NCBI RefSeq assembly: GCF_036404855.1
Contig: NZ_DASWYS010000232.1
Coordinates: forward strand, 1 to 16,740
Length of the DNA stretch: 16,740 bases
Source: Pelomonas sp036404855
GTDB taxonomy: Bacteria > Pseudomonadota > Gammaproteobacteria > Burkholderiales > Burkholderiaceae_C
Direction of reading: 5' to 3'
Made by a program: the position numbers and the translations under genes
Notes under the pieces: model-generated
What the model was told of the DNA's origin: nothing
The model's database searches: none
The model's input: the letters and a program-made list of their open reading frames with translations, nothing else
In this document: positions 7,706 through 14,686 of the stretch, piece after piece
Numbering within the stretch: the stretch's first letter is position 1
Layout of the letters: every line of letters begins with the position of its first letter

Positions 7706-8766
7706 GCCGGCCAGGCCACGCTGTGCCAATAGGCCTCCAGCGCACTGACACCCTGCGCATAGGCCTGGAGCAGTCGCTGCGGATGCGGGAACTTCTGCAG
7801 GTGATTGCAGGGCTCGCTGACGGTCCCGTAGCTGGCCGTTGCGCCGGCATCGATCCAGTCGAGGATGTTCATCTGGCCTTCGCCCACGGGCCGGTCGAGC
7901 TGGCCCCCAAACGAGGTCAGGTGGTCGGCCAGCGCGCCGGGCAGCCACTCGCCGCCCAGCGGCGCGGGCACCCGGGCCAGGCCGGTCTGGTAGATCAGGG
8001 TGCGGCGCATGGGGGGCAGCGCGTCGCTCTTCACGCGCACGACCTCGAAGCCGGGTGCACCGGGTACCGGGCCGGCCGGCGGGAACAGGCGCTCGCGGAC
8101 GTTGCGCGCGGCATCGGGCGTGGCCGCGAGATAGGCCACGGCCGCCTCGGGCACCACGTCGGCCAGCCGGTGATCGGCGGCGATGCCGCGTTCGATCATC
8201 GCCATGGCCGCTGGTACCGAGCGGGCGGCCAGTTGCATCGTCGGTCGCAGCCCAATGACCAGCCAGGGTCGGGCGCCGAAATAGCTCGTGTAGGGACTGG
8301 TGCGCGTGGCAGCACAGGTGTTGGCGCAGAGATCGGGCTGCAGGCCCAGCCCCAGCGCACTGGTCAGCGAATTGCAGCCGACGGCATAAGGCTGCACCCA
8401 GGCCAGCGCCAGGCCGTTGACGTTCTCGGGCATGTGACTGCGCAGCGTCTGGTCCAGCACCGCGAACTCCTCCGGCGTGAGGCTGGCCCTCATGGGCAAC
8501 TGGACGCGCAGGATCTGCTCGGCCGGAATGCCGCGCCGCTTGGCGTAGTACTCGCCGATGGTGACCGAATAGGGGTCGGCCGTGTTGATGACCAGGCCCA
8601 GCTCATTGGCCGTGATGCGCCCGTACAGCCGCGGCGCGCGCAGCCAGCGCGCCTCCGTCAGACCACTCGCCGCAGGAGGTGCCGGTTCAGCCGCCTGGAC
8701 CGCTCCTACGCAGGCCAGCAGCAGCCCCACCAGGACTTGCCATCTGCTGAAGCACGCTTTCGCCAT
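7645..8766 (-). CDS. TIGR03790-family exported protein of unknown function
   Basis: A 373-residue protein with a Sec signal peptide (hydrophobic residues 11-23, likely cleavage after VQA, residue 25). It matches the TIGR03790 family as I remember it: an LVINTADPYSVTIGEYYAKR block near the mature N-terminus, the Cys-containing CNSLTSALGLG and CANTCAA segments, YGTVSEPCNHLQKFP and a final GVFVGEPLAAPF. The function of the family is not known to me. The ATG at 8766 is chosen because the signal peptide starts there; the frame stays open upstream into iclR on the other strand. Its 3' end overlaps hpnE by 61 bp in convergent orientation, with no terminator between. Confidence 0.8.
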   Translation of the reverse strand: MAKACFSRWQVLVGLLLACVGAVQAAEPAPPAASGLTEARWLRAPRLYGRITANELGLVINTADPYSVTIGEYYAKRRGIPAEQILRVQLPMRASLTPEEFAVLDQTLRSHMPENVNGLALAWVQPYAVGCNSLTSALGLGLQPDLCANTCAATRTSPYTSYFGARPWLVIGLRPTMQLAARSVPAAMAMIERGIAADHRLADVVPEAAVAYLAATPDAARNVRERLFPPAGPVPGAPGFEVVRVKSDALPPMRRTLIYQTGLARVPAPLGGEWLPGALADHLTSFGGQLDRPVGEGQMNILDWIDAGATASYGTVSEPCNHLQKFPHPQRLLQAYAQGVSALEAYWHSVAWPAQGVFVGEPLAAPFAPVPMP

Positions 8767-8800
8767 ACAAAACACCCGCAATCTCCCCCACAATGACGCC

Positions 8801-9571
8801 ATGAAATCCAAAGAGGCCCGGCAAACCCCGGCCATCCAGGTACTGGAGCGCATGTTCGCGCTGCTGGACGTGCTGGCCGGCCACCAGGACCCTGTCTCGC
8901 TGAAGGCCCTGTCCGAGGCCACCGGCCTGCACCCCTCCACGGCCCACCGCATTCTCAATGACCTGACCCTGGGCCGCTTCGTCGACCGGCCGGAAGCGGG
9001 CAGCTATCGGCTCGGCATGCGCATGCTGGAGCTGGGCAACCTCGTCAAGGCGCGGCTGGACGTGCGCGACGCGGCGCTGCCGGCGATGCGCGAACTGCAC
9101 AAGTTCACCCACCAGCCGGTCAATCTGTCGGTACGCCAGGGCGACGAGATCGTCTACATCGAGCGCACCTACTCCGAGCGCTCAGGCATGCAGGTCGTGC
9201 GCGCCGTCGGAGGCCGCGCACCGCTGCACCTCACGTCGGTAGGCAAGCTCTTCCTAGCGGGCGACGACAGCCCGCGCGTGCGGGCCTATGCAACGCGCAC
9301 CGGCCTGTCGGGCCACACACGCAACAGCCTCACCGACATCGGCGCGCTGGAGCGCGAGCTGGCCATGGTGCGCCAGCGAGGCATCGCCCGCGACGACGAG
9401 GAACTGGAGCTGGGCGTGCGCTGCATGGCCGCCGGCATCTACGACGACCAAGACAAGCTGGTGGCCGGGCTGTCCATCTCGGCGCCCGCCGACCGGCTGG
9501 AGGAAAGCTGGGTCGTGCGGCTGAAGGAGACCGCGGCGCAGATCTCGGCCGCGCTGGGCCACCGGGCCTGA
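8801..9571 (+). CDS. IclR-family transcriptional regulator
   Basis: A 256-residue DNA-binding regulator. Residues 10-65 are the winged helix-turn-helix (SLKALSEATGLHPSTAHRIL is the HTH core, followed by the wing GSYRLGMRMLELG). Residues 80-255 form the IclR effector domain, with the conserved stretches RAPLHLTSVGKLFLA and LELGVRCMAAGIYD. Such proteins repress or activate adjacent catabolic or exported-protein genes in response to small molecules; the ligand here is unknown. The ATG at 8801 gives the normal family length. It diverges from the TIGR03790 gene with only 34 bp between, so each promoter must reach into the neighbouring gene. No Shine-Dalgarno sequence is obvious. Confidence 0.92.
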   Translation: MKSKEARQTPAIQVLERMFALLDVLAGHQDPVSLKALSEATGLHPSTAHRILNDLTLGRFVDRPEAGSYRLGMRMLELGNLVKARLDVRDAALPAMRELHKFTHQPVNLSVRQGDEIVYIERTYSERSGMQVVRAVGGRAPLHLTSVGKLFLAGDDSPRVRAYATRTGLSGHTRNSLTDIGALERELAMVRQRGIARDDEELELGVRCMAAGIYDDQDKLVAGLSISAPADRLEESWVVRLKETAAQISAALGHRA

Positions 9572-9599
9572 CCTCCGGGCTGCGCGCCCCTTTGAAAAC

Positions 9600-9625
9600 A
9601 AACGCGGCGCCGAGGCGCCGCGTTT
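9600..9625. terminator. Bidirectional intrinsic terminator between iclR and pbpG
   Basis: AACGCGGCGCC (9601-9611) and GGCGCCGCGTT (9614-9624) form a perfect 11-bp GC-rich stem, drawn to a four-base loop once the closing pair opens. A T-run follows on the plus strand and an A-rich run precedes it (T-run for the minus strand). It sits 30 bp after the iclR stop and 20 bp after the pbpG stop, so it can end both convergent transcripts. Confidence 0.9.
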
Positions 9626-9645
9626 TTCGTTCAGGCTCAGCCCGC

Positions 9646-10617
9646 TCAGAGCTTGGAAGACACCGTCGCGTTGTCACCCTGGCTGGCCAGCCACTTGCGC
9701 ATGCGCTCGGCGTCGGCGATCCGCGACGCCTTGCCGCTGGAATCCAGGAACACCATGATGAGCTTGCGACCGGCCATGCTGGCCTGCATGACCAGGCACT
9801 TGCCGGCCTCATTGATGAAGCCGGTCTTCTGCAGGCCGATATCCCACAGCGGGTTGGACAGCAGGCCGTTGGTGGAGCGGAACTGCACCAGGCGCTTGCC
9901 CAGGGCCACGCGGGCCTCGCGCGAAGTGGACAGGTCGCGCAGCAGCGTCACCTGGCTGGTCGTGTTGACGAGCTTGGCCAGGTCGGCCGCGCTGCTCTGG
10001 TTGCGACTGGACAGACCCGTGGGCTCGACGTAGTGCGTGTCGACCATGCCGAGGCTGTGGGCCTTGGCGTTCATCGCCGCCACGAAAGCCTCCAGCCCGC
10101 CCGGATAGTTGCGGCCCAGCGCATGCGCTGCGCGGTTCTCGCTGGCCATCAATGCCAGATGCAGCATGTCGCCGCGCGTCAGCGTCGTGCCGACGGCCAG
10201 GCGCGAACGGGTGTTCTTCTCGGTGTCGATGTCGTCAGAGGTGACCGTGATCTTCTCGTCCAGCGACAGGCCCGCCTCCACCACCACCAGCGCCGTCATC
10301 AGCTTGGTGATGGACGCGATGGGCAGCACGGCCTGCGGGTTCTTGGAGAACAGCACCTCGTTGGTGTCCTGATCCAGCACGTACGCGACGCTGGACTTCA
10401 GCGACAGCGGATCGTCCACGTCGTGCAAACCGGCCACTTGGCCAAAGGTCTGCACCGCCGGGATGACCGGGGCGGCCTTGCGCACGACGACGGACTTGAC
10501 CTTGCGGGTCTGCGTCGGTGTGGCCTTGGTCTTCGATTTGGTGACCGTGGAGGCGGCCTCGGCGGCCCCCATGGACAACAGGGCGAGGCTCAGAAAGGCG
10601 GCGGCAAAAGTCTTCAA
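9646..10617 (-). CDS. pbpG: D-alanyl-D-alanine endopeptidase (PBP7/PbpG-like)
   Basis: A 323-residue periplasmic penicillin-binding protein of peptidase family S11, expected to cut D-Ala-meso-DAP cross-links in peptidoglycan. It has a signal peptide (residues 1-21, ending AAEA), then a Lys/Thr/Val-rich linker to about residue 55. The catalytic motifs are complete: SITK at 102-105, SEN at 159-161 and KTG at 264-266. I place the start at TTG 10617, because GGGGA lies 5 nt upstream and the promoter would start transcription near 10635; a TTG at 10629 would leave almost no leader. It stands alone, with its own promoter and terminator. Confidence 0.9.
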   Translation of the reverse strand: MKTFAAAFLSLALLSMGAAEAASTVTKSKTKATPTQTRKVKSVVVRKAAPVIPAVQTFGQVAGLHDVDDPLSLKSSVAYVLDQDTNEVLFSKNPQAVLPIASITKLMTALVVVEAGLSLDEKITVTSDDIDTEKNTRSRLAVGTTLTRGDMLHLALMASENRAAHALGRNYPGGLEAFVAAMNAKAHSLGMVDTHYVEPTGLSSRNQSSAADLAKLVNTTSQVTLLRDLSTSREARVALGKRLVQFRSTNGLLSNPLWDIGLQKTGFINEAGKCLVMQASMAGRKLIMVFLDSSGKASRIADAERMRKWLASQGDNATVSSKL

Positions 10618-10641
10618 CGGGGTCCCCAACGGCTGGACGGC

Positions 10642-10670
10642 AGTGTAAATGATGCCAAAAATACTGACAA
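10642..10670 (-). promoter_or_regulatory. Sigma-70 type promoter of pbpG
   Basis: On the minus strand TTGTCA (10665-10670) and TACACT (10642-10647) are separated by 17 bp. The region is clearly more AT-rich than its surroundings. The predicted start near 10635 leaves about 18 nt before the TTG at 10617 and supports that codon as the start. Confidence 0.6.
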
Positions 10671-10727
10671 GATAAGAACTTAAGTGAGATTCCTCAAGTG
10701 AATTCCTGTCCCGTCATTTCGGGCCAC

Positions 10728-11030
10728 TCACTTCAGGCCTGCCACCGGCTCTATCGCTTCGCAGCGGGATCCAAACGCTCGCAAGTAGGCCTTGGCTGAC
10801 ACGGCCTGGGTATCGGGTCGGCCCCGAATGCCCCAGATTGCCGCTCAGCAGCCCCGCCCACTGCCCGCAGGGTGCCATAGGCAGCGATTCTGCGTTCGCC
10901 TCGATGGCTCCGACGCAGGAGCAGCGGGGGCTTTCCGCGCCAAATTTCTCATCAGCACGAAAACGTTTGTGAGCGCCGTGATCGAGGTCACAGCCGTTAC
11001 AGGGCCCCTGGCCCAGGCCTTGTGGGGCCA
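10728..11030 (-). pseudogene. Decayed, frameshifted copy of the leuA 3' end
   Basis: On the minus strand this stretch mirrors the last roughly 100 codons of the live leuA about 500 bp away. Exact shared blocks are TAGGCCTTGGC... (plus 10786 vs 11290), GGGTCGGCCCCGA (10816 vs 11321), GCGATTC (10884 vs 11384) and TTTCCGCGC (10932 vs 11432). In translation PDTQAVSAKAYLRA aligns with PDIVVASAKAYLSA, and both frames stop exactly 17 codons after SAKAYL. Small indels, such as one at the PD codons, break the frame, so no LeuA regulatory domain can be made. Similarity fades beyond about 11030. It is a relic of a tandem duplication or of a lost second leuA. Confidence 0.72.
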
Positions 11031-11231
11031 CCTGCCCGGCGCAGGCTCCGCCCCAGCAGGCCGGAGGCGTTGCCGCCCCGGATGGGCAAATACGCGGCGG
11101 AATCGCTCCCGAGGCGGGCCGCGAGCGCCCCCCCCGCAAGGGGCCTCAGCAGCCGCGACCACGACCGAGCGTCGTCGACAACCGAGCGCCCCACACGGCC
11201 AGCGGCGCGTGTCCCGCCAGGCGTCGCGCCA
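11031..11231. other. Non-coding spacer between leuA and its relict
   Basis: I find no credible gene here. It contains a small hairpin (CCCC GCAA GGGG, 11132-11143) without a T-run in either direction and a direct repeat ACCGAGCG (11164 and 11181 regions). No convincing leuA terminator is visible. Confidence 0.5.
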
Positions 11232-12773
11232 CTATCCCTGGGCCGCCACCCGCTCCGTCTTGCTCTGCAGCTTGTTCAACGCGCTGAGATAGGCCTTGGC
11301 GGACGCCACCACGATGTCCGGGTCGGCCCCGACGCCGTTGACCACGCGCCCGGCGTGCTGCAACCGCACGGTCACCTCGCCCTGCGATTCGGTGCTGCCG
11401 CCGGTGATGGCGTTGACCGAATACAGCACCATTTCCGCGCCCGACTCGACGACGGACTCGATGGCGCGCAGCGTGGCGTCCACCGGACCGTTGCCGTCGC
11501 TCTCCGCACGGTGCTCCTGGTGGCCGACGGCGAAGATGATCGCGGCGTGCGGGCGCTCCCCGGTCTCAGAACGCTGGGACAGCGACAGCAACCGGTAGTG
11601 CTCGGCATCGTTGACGACGGACTCGTCCATGACAAGGGCGACGATGTCCTCGTCGAAGATCTCGTTCTTTCGGTCGGCCAGGTCCTTGAAGCGCTGGAAC
11701 GCCGCGTTGACCTCGGCCTCGCTTTCCAGCTGGATGCCCAGCTCCTGCAGCCGCTGCTTGAAGGCGTTGCGGCCCGAGAGCTTGCCCAGCACGATCTTGT
11801 TGGCGGCCCAACCCACGTCCTCGGCACGCATGATCTCGTAGGTGTCGCGCGCCTTCAGCACGCCATCCTGGTGGATGCCGGACGCATGCGCGAACGCGTT
11901 GGCACCGACCACGGCTTTGTTGGGCTGCACGACAAAGCCGGTCGTCTGCGAGACCAACTTGGAGGCCGGCACGATCTGCGACGTCTCGATGCCGACATCC
12001 AACCCGAAGTAGTCCCGTCGCGTCTTGACGGCCATGACGACTTCCTCGAGTGAACAGTTGCCCGCTCGCTCGCCCAGGCCGTTGATGGTGCATTCGATCT
12101 GCCGCGCGCCACCGATCTTCACGCCGGCCAGAGAGTTGGCGACCGCCATGCCCAGGTCGTTGTGGCAGTGCACGCTCCAGATCGCCTGGTCCGAGTTCGG
12201 CACCTTCTCGCGCAGTCGACGGATGAAGTCCCCGTACAGCTCGGGAATGCCGTAGCCCACCGTGTCGGGGATGTTGATGGTGCCGGCACCTTCCTTGATG
12301 ACGGACTCGCAGACGCGAGCCAGGAAGTCGATGTCGGAGCGGTAGCCGTCCTCGGGCGAGAACTCGATGTCGCCGCACAGGTTGCGCGCGAAGCGCACGG
12401 CAAGCGTGGCCTGCTCCAGCACCTGCTCGCGGGTCATGCGCAGCTTCTTCTCCATGTGGAGTTCGCTGGTCGCGATGAAGGTGTGGATGCGGGCCTGCTG
12501 CGCCGGCGCCAGGGCCTCGGCTGCGCGCGAGATGTCGCGATCATTGGCGCGGGCCAGCGAGCACACGGTGCTGTCCCGGACCGCCGCGGCGATGGCCTTG
12601 ACGGCCTCGAAGTCGCCATTGCTGGAGGCCGCGAAGCCGGCCTCAATGATGTCAACCTTCATGCGCTCGAGCTGGCGGGCGATGCGCAGCTTCTCCTCGC
12701 GCGTCATCGAAGCGCCGGGCGATTGCTCGCCATCGCGCAGCGTGGTGTCGAAGATGATGAGCTTGTCGGTCAT
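11232..12773 (-). CDS. leuA: 2-isopropylmalate synthase, bacterial type
   Basis: A 513-residue enzyme that condenses acetyl-CoA with 2-oxoisovalerate, the first committed step of leucine synthesis. The catalytic TIM barrel opens with DTTLRDGEQSPG (Arg13, Asp14), and carries the metal ligands in HCHNDLG (His202, His204) and the GERAGNCSLEE motif. HASGIHQDG lies in the linker, and residues from about 390 on form the LeuA dimer/allosteric domain (GNGPVDATLRAI...), the site of leucine feedback in this family. Length is normal. Its ATG overlaps the stop of the upstream synthase (ATGA), and a strong AGGAG lies 8 nt before it within that gene. It is the last gene of the attenuated unit. Confidence 0.96.
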   Translation of the reverse strand: MTDKLIIFDTTLRDGEQSPGASMTREEKLRIARQLERMKVDIIEAGFAASSNGDFEAVKAIAAAVRDSTVCSLARANDRDISRAAEALAPAQQARIHTFIATSELHMEKKLRMTREQVLEQATLAVRFARNLCGDIEFSPEDGYRSDIDFLARVCESVIKEGAGTINIPDTVGYGIPELYGDFIRRLREKVPNSDQAIWSVHCHNDLGMAVANSLAGVKIGGARQIECTINGLGERAGNCSLEEVVMAVKTRRDYFGLDVGIETSQIVPASKLVSQTTGFVVQPNKAVVGANAFAHASGIHQDGVLKARDTYEIMRAEDVGWAANKIVLGKLSGRNAFKQRLQELGIQLESEAEVNAAFQRFKDLADRKNEIFDEDIVALVMDESVVNDAEHYRLLSLSQRSETGERPHAAIIFAVGHQEHRAESDGNGPVDATLRAIESVVESGAEMVLYSVNAITGGSTESQGEVTVRLQHAGRVVNGVGADPDIVVASAKAYLSALNKLQSKTERVAAQG

Positions 12774-14461
12774 CGCACGTTCTCCTCTCGGGTTTGCGGC
12801 ACCGACACCGGTGCGCGCGACAGGCCGGACAGGATGGCCTGCATGGATGCTCGCACGATGCTGCCATCAATGCCCACGCCATGCCGGGTCACGTCGCCGA
12901 CCCGCAGTTCCAGGTAAGCCACGGCGCGCGCGTCGGCACCGCTGCCGATGGCGTGCTCGTGGTAGTCCAGCACTCTCACCTCCTGACCGAGGCGGGCCGA
13001 GAGTGCGTTGACGAAGGCGTCGATCGGGCCATTGCCCTCACCCTGCACATGTCCCATCCAGCCCCCCAGCACGACCTCGGCGGACAGCCGCATCGCGCCC
13101 CCCGCCACCTCGGTCATCTGCGGCTGCACGACGGAGGCGCCAGCGTTGCCGATGCCGTATTCACGCTCGAAAATGGCGTGGAGGTCCGCGGCCGTCAGCT
13201 CCTTGCCCGCGTCATCCATGACGCGCTGCACGACCTGGCTGAACTCGATCTGCAGGCGGCGCGGCAGCTCCAGGCCGTACTCGGCTTCGAGCAGATAGGC
13301 GATGCCGCCCTTGCCGGACTGACTGTTCACACGGATCACGGCGTCGTAGCTGCGGCCCAGGTCCTTGGGATCGACGGGGAGATAGGGCATGTCCCAGAGG
13401 TCGCCCTCCTGGCGCGCCGCGAAGGCCTTCTTGATCGCGTCCTGATGCGAGCCTGAGAAAGACGTGTAGACCAGGTCGCCCACGTAGGGGTGGCGCGGGT
13501 GGACCGCGATCTGCGTGCAGTGCTCGACGCAGCGGCGCACCTCGTCGATGTCGGAGAAGTCCAACTGCGGGTCCACGCCCTGGGTATAGAGGTTCAGCGC
13601 GATGTTGACCAGGTCCACGTTGCCGGTGCGCTCACCATTGCCAAACAGGCAGCCCTCGACGCGGTCGGCGCCCGCCATCAGTGCAAGCTCGCCGGCGGCC
13701 GTGCCCGTGCCGCGGTCGTTGTGCGGGTGGACCGACAGCACGATGCAGTCGCGGCGCGCCAGGTTGCGGTGCATCCACTCGATCATGTCGGCAAAGATGT
13801 TGGGCGTGCTGTGCTCGACGGTGGATGGCAGGTTGATGATGCACTTGCGCTCGGACGTCGGGGCCCACACGGCGGTCACCGCATCGACGACGCGCTTGCT
13901 GAAGGCCAGCTCGGTGCCGGAGAACATCTCGGGCGAGTACTCGAAGCGCCAGTCCGTGCCCGGGCGCACCGCGGCCAGTTCCTTGATCTGGCGGGCGTGC
14001 GAGGCCGCGAGTTCCACGATGCCGTCCTCATCTGTGCCCAGCACGACGCGGCGCATGATGGGCGCGACCGCGTTGTAGATATGGACGATGACGCGCTTGG
14101 CGCCGTCCAGCGACTCGAAGGTGCGCTCGATGAGGTGGGACCGTGCCTGCGTCAGCACCTGGATGGTCACGTCATCGGGGATGTGGCCACCGTCGATCAG
14201 CAGGCGGATGAAGTCGAACTCGGTCTGCGACGCCGAAGGGAAGCCGACCTCGATCTCCTTGAAGCCGATCTTCACGAGCTGCTGGAACATGCGCAGCTTG
14301 CGCGCGATGTCCATGGGCTCAATCAGCGCCTGGTTGCCGTCGCGCAGGTCGGTGCTCAGCCAGATCGGCGCACGGGTCAGCACGGCGTCGGGCCAGGTGC
14401 GGTCCGGCAATGCGACAGGGGCGAAGGGGCGGTACTTGAGCTGCGGTTGCTTCAACATCAT
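12770..14461 (-). CDS. leuA: 2-isopropylmalate synthase, yeast/actinobacterial type (second LeuA)
   Basis: A 563-residue homologue of the longer LeuA class (yeast and Mycobacterium type, TIGR00970-like). It has the N-terminal MLKQPQLKYRPFAPV extension, DLRDGNQALIEPM (Arg40, Asp41), SVHPHNDRGTG with His245 and His247, SGSHQDAIKKAF and a complete C-terminal regulatory domain (GEGNGPIDAFVNAL). It should catalyse the same reaction as the downstream leuA but is only distantly related to it. I place the start at ATG 14461 (or 14458), since the family begins MLKQP; the frame extends to an ATG at 14500, but that lies directly on the attenuator T-run. It is preceded by the leucine leader and attenuator. 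Confidence 0.93.
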   Translation of the reverse strand: MMLKQPQLKYRPFAPVALPDRTWPDAVLTRAPIWLSTDLRDGNQALIEPMDIARKLRMFQQLVKIGFKEIEVGFPSASQTEFDFIRLLIDGGHIPDDVTIQVLTQARSHLIERTFESLDGAKRVIVHIYNAVAPIMRRVVLGTDEDGIVELAASHARQIKELAAVRPGTDWRFEYSPEMFSGTELAFSKRVVDAVTAVWAPTSERKCIINLPSTVEHSTPNIFADMIEWMHRNLARRDCIVLSVHPHNDRGTGTAAGELALMAGADRVEGCLFGNGERTGNVDLVNIALNLYTQGVDPQLDFSDIDEVRRCVEHCTQIAVHPRHPYVGDLVYTSFSGSHQDAIKKAFAARQEGDLWDMPYLPVDPKDLGRSYDAVIRVNSQSGKGGIAYLLEAEYGLELPRRLQIEFSQVVQRVMDDAGKELTAADLHAIFEREYGIGNAGASVVQPQMTEVAGGAMRLSAEVVLGGWMGHVQGEGNGPIDAFVNALSARLGQEVRVLDYHEHAIGSGADARAVAYLELRVGDVTRHGVGIDGSIVRASMQAILSGLSRAPVSVPQTREENVR

Positions 14462-14503
14462 GGTGAGTCCATCCGGTGGGGTGGGCGCAACCTGCAGCAT
14501 CAG

Positions 14504-14542
14504 AAAACGAGAACGGCCCGCTGCGGTTGCATACGGGCCGTT
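14504..14542 (-). terminator. Attenuator terminator upstream of the two leuA genes
   Basis: On the minus strand AACGGCCCG (14534-14542) pairs perfectly with CGGGCCGTT (14512-14520) across a 13-nt loop, followed by CTCGTTTTC. It lies between the leucine leader peptide and the first synthase, the position of a classical amino-acid attenuator. A competing partner may be ACGGGTT (14597-14603) inside the end of the leader peptide frame, which can pair with GGCCCGT of the 5' arm using two G-U pairs; that alternative is inference. Confidence 0.82.
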
Positions 14543-14590
14543 GGTGTCAGTGTGAGCTTATGTGCGGTGCAAGCGTATAGGCGCGGCTGA

Positions 14591-14650
14591 CTAGCGAACC
14601 CGTGGTTCCTCTAGCGCTAGTAGCAGGCTAATTCGCGTGGTGCAGCTCAT
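14591..14650 (-). CDS. leuL: Leucine operon leader peptide
   Basis: A 19-residue frame, MSCTTRISLLLALEEPRVR and stop TAG. Its middle reads CTG CTA CTA GCG CTA: four leucine codons in five, three of them CTA, which is otherwise scarce in this GC-rich window where CTG and CTC dominate. This is the signature of a leader peptide that senses charged tRNA-Leu: a ribosome stalled at CUA would prevent the downstream terminator from forming. No Shine-Dalgarno sequence precedes the ATG, and the promoter suggests the transcript starts at or next to it. The only tRNA gene in the window, tRNA-Leu(UAG), reads the CUA codon. Confidence 0.85.
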   Translation of the reverse strand: MSCTTRISLLLALEEPRVR

Positions 14651-14658
14651 GGGACTGG

Positions 14659-14686
14659 AATCTAGCACGAAAGCCTATTGATGCAA
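14659..14686 (-). promoter_or_regulatory. Promoter candidate of the leucine leader, inside the end of pssA
   Basis: On the minus strand TTGCAT (14681-14686) and TAGATT (14659-14664) are separated by 16 bp. The -35 half lies in the last codons and stop region of pssA. Transcription would begin near 14650-14652, at the leader ATG. Each box matches the consensus only partly. Confidence 0.5.

Noticed and set aside
6107..7948. 613-codon minus-strand open frame opposite hpnD/hpnE
   Set aside because: Composition is Arg/Ala/Gly shadow of the opposite strand, and it overlaps two enzymes with complete motifs.
10682..10733. Repeated and inverted AAGTGA/TCACTT motifs upstream of the pbpG promoter
   Set aside because: Copies are short and irregularly spaced with no clear symmetric site; too weak to call an operator.
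10714..11292. Several open frames of 65-166 codons in the leuA-pbpG gap
   Set aside because: None shows family similarity in its own frame or a ribosome site. The only meaningful signal there is the frameshifted leuA relict.
14462..14500. Upstream ATG giving a 13-residue N-terminal extension of the long LeuA
   Set aside because: The ATG lies right after the attenuator T-run and the extra residues are not family-like, so the start at 14461 is preferred.
14611..14620. Perfect palindrome CTAGCGCTAG in the leucine leader
   Set aside because: It is explained by the CTA-GCG-CTA-G codon run of the leader peptide, so a protein site is not needed to account for it.
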